In this document: one piece after another, positions 27,969 through 35,538 of the stretch
Layout of the letters: each line of letters begins with the position of its first letter
Numbering within the stretch: the first letter of the stretch is position 1
Position numbers and translations under genes: made by a program
Notes under the pieces: model-generated
Told to the model about the DNA's origin: nothing
The model's database searches: none
Seen by the model: only the letters and a program-made list of their open reading frames with translations
Assembly (NCBI GenBank): GCA_027346125.1
Contig: DAIEST010000183.1
Coordinates: forward strand, 1 to 35,538
Reading direction: 5' to 3'
Origin: Leptospirillum sp.
GTDB taxonomy: Bacteria; Nitrospirota; Leptospirillia; Leptospirillales; Leptospirillaceae
DNA: 35,538 bases

Positions 27969-29744
27969 TCAGGATTTGAAGCGGCTGAGTTCCTGTTCCA
28001 GTTCCCTTGCGACTTTCAGGATCTCCCGGAGCCTCATCTCCATCACCGGACGTCTGGCCTCCCGGACCCGTTCTTTTTCCTGAAGCTCCTGAAGCTCGCC
28101 TTCGATTGTCCGGAGCGATTCGGACTCCATGGCGACTTTTCTCTCCAGTGCCAGAAGTATCTGGCCCAGAGGGCCCATCAGTCCCGAGATCTGCCGGAAA
28201 TCCCTGACTGAAAGAGGGATATGCTCTTCGGCAAGAGATCCCGTCCCCCCTTCGGCATCCATGTGCAGCAATTCCTTGAATTCACCCTGAAGATCCTCGA
28301 AGTTCCGGGCCGATAAAGTCGCCATCTCGGCGGTTTTCCGGGAGAGTTCGGTCATGGCGTCGGAGATGGGCCGCAGGGCTCGACCGTAGGGTCCGGTCTG
28401 GGCGGACTGAATGGAAATCTCCATGGCAACCCGGTGAGTCTCGTCCGAAATCTCCTTCATCCATTGGAGGATTTCTTCCAGCCTGGCTTCCCCCGCCTTG
28501 ATTGCGGAGATCTGCCGTTTTTTTCCTTTTTCCGCTCTTTCCAGGGACGCAAGAGTCGAGATTCCGTTGAGAACTTCCTGGATCCCCATCCGGAGAATAT
28601 TGGCCCGTTCCATCAGATCCATGAATGACTCTCGGGGAACCGGCCCTGCCCCTGCCCGGCCAATATCGGTATGAAGAGACTGGATCCTGAGCCCGATCTG
28701 GCGAAGTTCCTGTTTCCATTCGAGGTCTTCTCTCCTCTGGGCGTCGCTGTCTTCCGAGAGACGTTCGGAATGGCTCGTCACCCAGCGGACACGGTCGGAG
28801 ATTTCTCCGATCCACCCCTGGAACAGGTCAATGAACCGATTGACGAACAATGCAAGCTGTCCGATCTCGTCTTCCCGTTTCAGCGTAAGACGGGTCTTGA
28901 GATCCGGATTCTGGGCAGCGATCTGTCCCATTGTACCCGAGACGCTGACAAGCGGGGTGACCAGTTTCCCCCGGATCATCCAGATCAGGAGAAGGACAAG
29001 GACTTCAAGAGTGCCCAGAAATGCCCAGAAAAGCTTCATTCCCAGCGCATGGAGCGAACGATGGTAGGAGGCGGAATCCTGATATGCGGCGACATATCCC
29101 AGAACGGCCCCTTCGCTGTTGTGGCACATCTGGCAAGAGGCAGCGTTGGGAATGGCCTTGAGAAGGATGAACGCGGGAGGAGACGACTCGGGACGCGATT
29201 CGAGAAATGCCGGTTTCGGGTAGCCGGATGAGGAGGACAGTTCCATCTTCTGGTAGGCATTGATCGCTTCGGGCGTTTCCAGAAGATCCATCCGGAGTTC
29301 CTGCGGTCTCAGTCTTCTGGCCTGACCGAGAGTCGGCAGAAGGATCGCGCGTTTTCTCATCTCCTCGATGGTGGAGATGTCTGAAAATGCCGGCGTTTGT
29401 CCATCGGATTTGAGAAGGATGATTCCTTCCCTGTTCTTCCGGATTTTCGGAGCATCCAGGAGATCCCTCGATCCGACAATGTCCTGGTGCTCCATCAGAA
29501 GGGAGAGCGTGTGGGTGAAAAAATCGAGTCTCTGTCGGAGGGATTGCTGTATCTGGTTTCGATCCCGGACGGCGACAATATGATAGATCTGGAACCCCAC
29601 TCCCGTGAAACCAAATGCAAGAAGCAGAAAAAACCACAGAAAAAGACGTGTGGTCAACCGCTTCCGCCAGGGAACTTTCCCGATGATGGGGGGGAGACCG
29701 TGTGGAAGTTTCTGTGTGGTGGAGAGTGGACTTGACGGTCCCAT
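27969..29744 (-). CDS. Chemoreceptor-like protein with c-type haem (CxxCH) periplasmic sensor domain and HAMP
   Basis: Two TM segments, CQMCHNSEG in the periplasmic part, HAMP-like MIRGKLVTPLVSVSGTMGQIAAQNPDLKTRLTLKREDEIGQLALFVNRFI; coiled-coil C-terminus. Confidence 0.72.
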   Translation of the reverse strand: MGPSSPLSTTQKLPHGLPPIIGKVPWRKRLTTRLFLWFFLLLAFGFTGVGFQIYHIVAVRDRNQIQQSLRQRLDFFTHTLSLLMEHQDIVGSRDLLDAPKIRKNREGIILLKSDGQTPAFSDISTIEEMRKRAILLPTLGQARRLRPQELRMDLLETPEAINAYQKMELSSSSGYPKPAFLESRPESSPPAFILLKAIPNAASCQMCHNSEGAVLGYVAAYQDSASYHRSLHALGMKLFWAFLGTLEVLVLLLIWMIRGKLVTPLVSVSGTMGQIAAQNPDLKTRLTLKREDEIGQLALFVNRFIDLFQGWIGEISDRVRWVTSHSERLSEDSDAQRREDLEWKQELRQIGLRIQSLHTDIGRAGAGPVPRESFMDLMERANILRMGIQEVLNGISTLASLERAEKGKKRQISAIKAGEARLEEILQWMKEISDETHRVAMEISIQSAQTGPYGRALRPISDAMTELSRKTAEMATLSARNFEDLQGEFKELLHMDAEGGTGSLAEEHIPLSVRDFRQISGLMGPLGQILLALERKVAMESESLRTIEGELQELQEKERVREARRPVMEMRLREILKVARELEQELSRFKS

Positions 29745-29753
29745 GGCCCCTCC

Positions 29754-30572
29754 CTATCTCAAGGATTGCGAAATCGGCCGGGCGGTCTCTTCTTTTTGAT
29801 TTTTTCGGAGACTGAAGATCACGATCCCCAGTCCCAGAAAGATCATGGGAACGGACAGCATCTGTCCCATGGTGACCGGACCGATCAGAAATCCCAGTTG
29901 CGGGTCGGGTTGGCGAAAAAATTCCCCGATTGTCCGGAAAAGTCCGTAGCACCCGATGAACGTTCCGAACAAGACCCCCTCCGGTCGCTGTTTCCGGGAC
30001 AGGACAAAAAGAATGAGGAACAAAAGGATGCCTTCCATGAACGCTTCGTACAGCTGGGACGGATGGCGGCAGATCGGACCTCCCATCGGAAACTCCATGC
30101 ACCAGGGAACATCGGTTTCCCGACCGAAGAGTTCGCCATTGATGAAATTCCCGATCCGTCCAAAGAAAAGTGCGATCGGAACGGGGAGAACGGCCAGATC
30201 GGCAAGGCTGAGAAAAGAGATCTTCCGGTTTCTGGCGAAGAGCCATCCGGCAACCAGAACCCCGACAAATCCCCCATGGAACGACATTCCGCCCTTCCAG
30301 ACAGAGACGATCTCCAGCGGGTGGCTGACGTAGTACGAAAAATTGTAGACGAGAACATACCCCAGCCTTCCCCCGAGAATGACACCCAAGGCCGCGTAGG
30401 ACAGGAAGTCGTACACTCCGTCCTTGTCGAGGGGAACGGATTTTTTGCGAACCTCGGACTTGAGCAGAAAATAGGCCACGAAGAAGCCGATGACGTACAT
30501 CAGACCGTACCACCGGATTTTTAATGGCCCAAGCTTCAGGAGGACAGGATTGAAATCAGGATAGGGGATCAT
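29754..30572 (-). CDS. lgt: Prolipoprotein diacylglyceryl transferase
   Basis: KIRWYGLMYVIGFFVAYFLL, GRIGNFINGELFGRETDVPW, RHPSQLYEAFMEG. Confidence 0.96.
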   Translation of the reverse strand: MIPYPDFNPVLLKLGPLKIRWYGLMYVIGFFVAYFLLKSEVRKKSVPLDKDGVYDFLSYAALGVILGGRLGYVLVYNFSYYVSHPLEIVSVWKGGMSFHGGFVGVLVAGWLFARNRKISFLSLADLAVLPVPIALFFGRIGNFINGELFGRETDVPWCMEFPMGGPICRHPSQLYEAFMEGILLFLILFVLSRKQRPEGVLFGTFIGCYGLFRTIGEFFRQPDPQLGFLIGPVTMGQMLSVPMIFLGLGIVIFSLRKNQKEETARPISQSLR

Positions 30573-30598
30573 TGGCTGTCGGGGGGGGCTTCGGCGGA

Positions 30599-31009
30599 TT
30601 AAGCCGAGTCTGTATCCCTGATTGATTCCTCTCTTTCAATTTTCTCAAGTTCTTCCTTTTTCCGTTGACAGATGATGCAGAGTTGGGCAAAAGGCATCAC
30701 CTTCAACCGCTTTTCCTCGATCTCTCCCGAACATTCCTCGCAATAGCCGTAATTGCCCTCGTCCAGTCGAAGGATCGCCAGCGTAATGGCCTTACGGATT
30801 TTATTCCGCATTTCCAGAAGAGCGAGGTCGACGCCTTCCCCCATATCGATCGATGACAAATCCCCCTGGTCAAGAACCGAATCGAGACGATGCTCGTTTT
30901 CCGGGCCGATCTGCCGGGCCAGATGTTGACGGATGTCTTTTTCGACTTCCGCTTTCTTTGAGAGGAGGATTTCCTTTAATCTCTGGTGACGCTCTTCTGT
31001 CTTGACCAT
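30599..31009 (-). CDS. DksA/TraR-family zinc finger protein
   Basis: YGYCEECSGEIEEKRLKVMPFAQLCIICQ zinc finger. Confidence 0.92.
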   Translation of the reverse strand: MVKTEERHQRLKEILLSKKAEVEKDIRQHLARQIGPENEHRLDSVLDQGDLSSIDMGEGVDLALLEMRNKIRKAITLAILRLDEGNYGYCEECSGEIEEKRLKVMPFAQLCIICQRKKEELEKIEREESIRDTDSA

Positions 31010-31102
31010 ATCCTTCTTAGCCTTTCTGATGGAGGGAACTGTCCGCCCATGAGTTTTTCAGAAAAAGGTCCAATCTTGTATCTGCCTACGGAAGGAAGAA
31101 AA

Positions 31103-31762
31103 ATGAACCTGATCAAGACGATTGACTTTCTTCAGCGAGTAGAACGCTTCATTGAGGAAGAAAGCCTGCCTGAACCGGCTGCCGAACAATTGGCAGGCGC
31201 AGGCAACCCTTATCAGGTTCTGATGATGACGATCCTCTCGTTGAGGACCAAGGACGAAGTCACGCTTCCAGCCGCCCTAAGGCTGTTCGAGCAGGCCCCA
31301 ACGCTTGAACGTCTCGCCAGAATGGAGACTGGGGCTGTTGAAAACAGCATATTTCCGGTCGGATTCTACAGGACGAAGGCTAAAACAATCAAGAGAATTG
31401 CAGAGATTCTTTTGGAAAAGCACGGAGGCAAGATTCCCGACACATTGCCCGAGCTTCTGTCCCTGCCGGGCGTCGGACTGAAAACGGCCAATCTCGTGCT
31501 GACCGTCGGCCACGAAAAGGACGGGTTCTGTGTTGATATTCATGTGCACAGGATCCTCAATCGCTGGGGAACGATCGAAACCAGGGATCCCGATGCAACT
31601 TACCGTCTGCTGGAACCGGTACTCCCTTCAAAATGGAAAAGGAGGGCAAATGCCCTCCTTGTTTCCTTCGGACAGCATGTTTGCCGTCCGGTCTCGCCAT
31701 ACTGCTCGAAATGCCCCCTGTCAGCGGACTGTGACCGTGTCAAAGTGGATAAACACCGGTGA
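31103..31762 (+). CDS. nth: Endonuclease III
   Basis: HhH LPGVGLKTANLVL, VDIHVHRILNRWG, C-x6-C-x2-C-x5-C Fe-S loop CRPVSPYCSKCPLSADC. Confidence 0.94.
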   Translation: MNLIKTIDFLQRVERFIEEESLPEPAAEQLAGAGNPYQVLMMTILSLRTKDEVTLPAALRLFEQAPTLERLARMETGAVENSIFPVGFYRTKAKTIKRIAEILLEKHGGKIPDTLPELLSLPGVGLKTANLVLTVGHEKDGFCVDIHVHRILNRWGTIETRDPDATYRLLEPVLPSKWKRRANALLVSFGQHVCRPVSPYCSKCPLSADCDRVKVDKHR

Positions 31763-34700
31763 CATATGGTCTTCCGACTTGTTGATCTTGTCGGAAGGAT
31801 CCATGCGCCCTTCAAGCTCGCACCGTATGCAGCGGGATGCTTCTTTCCAGGCTTCCTGTACATTGAACCCTGTTTCCACTTCGCTGAAACCGGATCTTGC
31901 GTCGATGGGGATGGCCGGCATCGGAATGCGGTGCATATCCCCGAGGTCCATCGGATCTTCCAGGACGGGAGGCGCATAGAATGCATAGTTCCGATCCGGG
32001 TTTCCCTTGAAATACCGGTCGATGAAAACGGCGCATTGCTCTCCGTCGCGGATGGAATGGATGACGTCGAGCGGACCGGTCATGGCATCACCGCCCGCAA
32101 AAACTGCCGGACGCGATTCGCTCATGAGCGTATCGGGGTCCACCTTGACCGTTCCCCACTTATGGAAGGAAATTCCGTTCTTTTCGAAAACGCTTGTGTC
32201 CATGGTTTGCCCGATGGCGGCGACAATCGTGTCCACATGAACAGACTTGATGTTCCCTTTCACTGCAACCGGCTTTCTCCGTCCGCTGTTATCGAATTCG
32301 CGGGAGAGCGTGTTGACCTGGAAATCGATGACAGATTCCTTTTCTCCGTTCGGGAGTTCTGCTTCCCGAATCTCCAGAGGAGCCAGGAGAAATTCAAAGG
32401 TGATTCCTTCGTGCTCCGCTTCCTGAACCTCAAACTCGTGTGCAGGCATTTCTTCACGGGTACGGCGATAGTAAACCGTCACATGTTCCGCTCCCATCCG
32501 GATGGCGGACCGGGCAACGTCAATGGCAACGTTTCCGCCGCCAATGACGGCAACCCTTTTCCCGACATGAACCGGTTCTTCAAGACAGACCTTGCGGAGG
32601 AAGACAATCCCGTCCTGGACGGAGGGAAGGTCCTCGCCGGGAATCCTCATCTTGCTGGGTTTGTGGGCTCCGATTCCGACAAAGGCCGCATCATATCCTT
32701 CCTGGAACAGGTCTTCCAGGGAGAAGTCTCTACCCATCGACGTGTTTGTCCTGAACTCGACCGGGAGGTTGTCAAAGATTCCCATCTCAAAATTCAGGAG
32801 TTCTCTGGGAAGACGGTATTTCGGAATTCCGACGGCCAGCATTCCGCCAATGACGGGCAGCTGGTCAAACACAGTGACTTTATACCCCATTTTTCCCAGG
32901 TAGAATGCACAGGTCAGTCCAGCCGGACCGGCACCGATGACGGCGACTTTCTTGTCGAGGTCGGCATCGGGGAAATATTCGGGACGGATTCCCTGGTTGT
33001 ATTCCCAGTCATAGGCAAAACGTTTCAGCCCGTTGATGGCAATGGGTTCGTCCAGGTCCCCTCTTCGGCAGGGGCCTTCGCAGGGTCGATAGCAGGTGCG
33101 GCTGATGATCCCCGGGAAAGGCAGTCTCTTCCGGATTGTGGCAAGGGCTTCTGCGTACTGCCCCCTGAAGATTTCCGTGATATACCGCGGAATGTCGATC
33201 CCGACAGGGCACTCGTGCTGGCAGGGAGCATAAACAATCTCTTTGCAGGACTGGGAGACACATTTTTTCCGCTTGATGTGATCTTCGTACTCCGCACGGA
33301 AATACCGGATGGTGGAAAGAACCGGATTGGGAGCCGCCTGACCGAGGCCGCAAAGGGAGTTCGCCTTGACGTAGGTCGAGAGATTCACCAGGTCGTCAAG
33401 ATCCTTCATTTCTCCCCGGCCATCGCTGATGCGCTGGATCATGTCGAGCATGACCTTTGTTCCGTCGCGGCATGGCGTGCACTCTCCGCAGGACTCATCT
33501 TTCGTAAAGGTCATGAAATATTTTGCCGTATCGACGATACAGTTGGCTTCGTCGAGAACAATGATGCCTCCGGAGCCCATAATGGCGCCAGCGGAAATCA
33601 GCGATTCGAAGTCGACCGGGGTATCGATCAGATCAACGGGAATACAGCCCCCTGAGGGTCCCCCAAGCTGGGCCGCCTTGAACTTCTTCTGTCCCGACAT
33701 GCCGCCCGCGATTTCGTAGACGATCTCCTTGAGTGTCGTTCCGGCCGCCACTTCGATCAGACCTGTTCTCTTGATCTTTCCAGTCAGGGCAAAGGTTTTT
33801 GTTCCCTTTGTCTTCTCCGTCCCGAAACTGGCAAACCACTCTGCCCCTCCGACAATGATATGGGGGATGTTCGCCAGTGTTTCGACGTTGTTGATCAAGG
33901 TGGGGTTGTTCCAGATGCCTCTCTGCGCCGGGAATGGCGGTTTTGGCCAAGGCATTCCGCGATCACCCATAATGGAGGCCAGAAGGGCTGTTTCTTCCCC
34001 GCAGACATACGCTCCCGCGCCTTCCTTGATCTCGATATGGAAGGACAGGTCCGAACCAAGAATGCGTTCTCCGAGGAATCCCCGATCCATGGCCTGGGCA
34101 ATGGCTTTTTTCAGCAGGCGGATGGCGTGAGGGTATTCCGCCCGACAGTAGATGTATCCCTGGCGGGCATTGCCGATTGCGAAAGATGCAAGGATCATCC
34201 CTTCGATGACGGAGTGCGGGTCTCCTTCCAGGACGGAGCGGTCCATGAATGCTCCGGGATCGCCTTCATCGGCATTGCAGACGACGTACTTCGTGTCTCC
34301 CTGCGACTGCCTGGTGAATTTCCATTTCAATCCGGTCGGAAATCCTGCCCCGCCTCTTCCGCGCAATCCGGACTGGATCAATGTCTCGACAACGGCATCG
34401 GGAGACCATCCTGCCAGAACGGATTTTAATGCCTCGTATCCTCCGGTCCCGATGTAGTCGTCAATCGAGGAAGGATCGATGACGCCGCATCGCTTGGAAA
34501 CAATCTTGACCTGTTTCCGGAAATAGTCGGCTTCGTCGACTCTGGCCAGCCCTTCAATCGCAACGGAGTCCGCCACGGCGGTCTGACCATAGACCAGCTC
34601 GGGGAAGTATGTCCCCTTCTTGAAATGGGACTCCAGAATGGATGTGACGGACTCGGGAGTGACCTGTGCATATGTGACCCTGGGCTGTCCCGGGATTTCC

Positions 34701-34867
34701 ACCTCGAGGATGGGCTCATTGTGGCACATCCCGATACACCCGGTGGGATGGATGTGCAGATCATAGCCGTTGTCCCTGGCTTCCCGCTCTACCGCCTCAT
34801 GAATCCTGCGAGCACCACTGGCGAGACCGCAGGTTGCCATACCGATATATATATTGGATTTTGTCAT
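31721..34867 (-). CDS. NuoE-like [2Fe-2S] / NuoF-like / GltD-like fused FeS-flavoprotein oxidoreductase
   Basis: 1048 aa; thioredoxin-like Fd domain (GMATCGLASGA...HPTGCIGMCHNEP), NuoF (GLRGRGGAGFPTGLKWKF, GAGAYVCGEETAL, ESCGECTPCRDG), GltD-like FAD/NAD domain (VAVIGAGPAGLTCAFYLGKMGYKVTVFD, VAVIGGGNVAIDVARSAIRMGAEHVTVYYRR). Confidence 0.92.
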   Translation of the reverse strand: MTKSNIYIGMATCGLASGARRIHEAVEREARDNGYDLHIHPTGCIGMCHNEPILEVEIPGQPRVTYAQVTPESVTSILESHFKKGTYFPELVYGQTAVADSVAIEGLARVDEADYFRKQVKIVSKRCGVIDPSSIDDYIGTGGYEALKSVLAGWSPDAVVETLIQSGLRGRGGAGFPTGLKWKFTRQSQGDTKYVVCNADEGDPGAFMDRSVLEGDPHSVIEGMILASFAIGNARQGYIYCRAEYPHAIRLLKKAIAQAMDRGFLGERILGSDLSFHIEIKEGAGAYVCGEETALLASIMGDRGMPWPKPPFPAQRGIWNNPTLINNVETLANIPHIIVGGAEWFASFGTEKTKGTKTFALTGKIKRTGLIEVAAGTTLKEIVYEIAGGMSGQKKFKAAQLGGPSGGCIPVDLIDTPVDFESLISAGAIMGSGGIIVLDEANCIVDTAKYFMTFTKDESCGECTPCRDGTKVMLDMIQRISDGRGEMKDLDDLVNLSTYVKANSLCGLGQAAPNPVLSTIRYFRAEYEDHIKRKKCVSQSCKEIVYAPCQHECPVGIDIPRYITEIFRGQYAEALATIRKRLPFPGIISRTCYRPCEGPCRRGDLDEPIAINGLKRFAYDWEYNQGIRPEYFPDADLDKKVAVIGAGPAGLTCAFYLGKMGYKVTVFDQLPVIGGMLAVGIPKYRLPRELLNFEMGIFDNLPVEFRTNTSMGRDFSLEDLFQEGYDAAFVGIGAHKPSKMRIPGEDLPSVQDGIVFLRKVCLEEPVHVGKRVAVIGGGNVAIDVARSAIRMGAEHVTVYYRRTREEMPAHEFEVQEAEHEGITFEFLLAPLEIREAELPNGEKESVIDFQVNTLSREFDNSGRRKPVAVKGNIKSVHVDTIVAAIGQTMDTSVFEKNGISFHKWGTVKVDPDTLMSESRPAVFAGGDAMTGPLDVIHSIRDGEQCAVFIDRYFKGNPDRNYAFYAPPVLEDPMDLGDMHRIPMPAIPIDARSGFSEVETGFNVQEAWKEASRCIRCELEGRMDPSDKINKSEDHMSPVFIHFDTVTVR

Positions 34868-35369
34868 TGTCTCTTGATCCCCTTAATGGACAGATATTGG
34901 TAGTCATTTCTGCCAGGAGATGCCGCTGGGCAGAAAAACAATCGGAGATGCAGGGAGGGAAAAAAGGGGAGCCATGTATCAGACCTGTTTAAGAGGTTTG
35001 ACGGATTGCGCCGGAAAAACCGGGAAGAAAACAGGACTGATAATGACATATCTGCCAGGCTCCTCTTCATTGAGAAGTTTTTCCGAAAAATCAGGGCAAA
35101 CTCCCTTGTCCACATTGACAGGGGAGATACAGCCTTCCGTTGATTCTAGCCATGATAAAAGGTCTGTGTCAAGAATCGGGGCAGAAGACAATCGTAGATT
35201 ATTGATTCAAGCAGGGAAAAAGTGAAGATTCATTCTGGAAGGTGTGATGACTGAAAGAGTTCTGCGGAAGAAGGAGGAATCTGATCGGGGCGGAAGCAAT
35301 CATCGGGAACCTCGCTGCTGAGAAACCGTGAGACTCTCGCAGGAGCGCGAACCAGAGAAAAGGGGGAGG

Positions 35370-35405
35370 AAAAAAAGAGGGGGGAGCGAAAGGTCCACTC
35401 CCCCC
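35370..35405 (-). terminator. Rho-independent terminator of the rRNA operon
   Basis: Minus strand GGGGGAGTGGACCTTTCGCTCCCCCCTCTTTTTTT: GC-rich hairpin plus T tract just after 5S. Confidence 0.75.
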
Positions 35406-35414
35406 GATGAAGAT

Positions 35415-35530
35415 TCCGGCGGCGTCCTACTTTCCCACAACCTCGCGGTTGCAGTATCATCGGCCCTGGAGGGCTTAACGGCCGTGTTCGGGATGGGAAC
35501 GGGTGGGTCCCCTCCGGCATGGCCACCGGA
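35415..35530 (-). rRNA. rrf: 5S ribosomal RNA
   Basis: Minus strand TCCGGTGGCCATGCCGGAGGGGACCCACCCGTTCCCATCCCGAACACGGCCGTTAAG...GGGAAAGTAGGACGCCGCCGGA. Confidence 0.96.
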
Positions 35531-35538
35531 AAACCGGC

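Noticed and set aside
31766-33655. 629-aa plus-strand ORF
   Set aside because: Antisense shadow of the NuoF-GltD fusion, no domain signature.

Overview
GC-rich bacterial chromosome window. It looks like an accessory/defence and conjugation segment (about 1-21.2 kb) joined to a more ordinary chromosomal segment (about 21.3-35.5 kb) that ends in a 5S rRNA gene. From left to right: (i) a type I-F CRISPR array (8 repeats visible, crRNA sense on the minus strand) and a complete type I-F cas operon on the minus strand (cas1, cas2-3, csy1/cas8f, csy2/cas5f, csy3/cas7f, csy4/cas6f); (ii) a degraded HEPN-MNT toxin-antitoxin-like pair, an orphan JAMM/MPN protein and a truncated Cas3 from a second CRISPR-Cas system; (iii) a tightly overlapping VirB-type T4SS operon (virB2,3,4,5,6,8,9,10-like) ending in a MoxR-family AAA+ ATPase; (iv) a Fur-box-like site and a plus-strand operon (beta-hydroxyacid dehydrogenase, LolD-like ATPase, FtsX-like permease, CrtC/AttH-like protein), SemiSWEET, a DUF2231-like membrane protein, an Rrf2 regulator, a c-haem chemoreceptor-like protein, lgt, a DksA/TraR-type zinc finger, nth, a NuoE-NuoF-GltD-like fusion, and 5S rRNA. 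The most interesting signal is in the cas2-3/csy1 intergenic region. Two degenerate CRISPR repeats there, on the strand opposite to the cas genes, bracket a 21-nt guide-like sequence. Starting directly after a perfect 8-nt I-F 5' handle (CTCAGAAA), that guide matches a site about 85 bp away, just upstream of csy1: 16 of the first 17 nt match, with the mismatch at position 6. The site is immediately preceded by a CC (I-F PAM) and overlaps a candidate csy1 promoter -10. This is the architecture expected of a CreR-like, crRNA-mimicking autorepressor of the cas operon.
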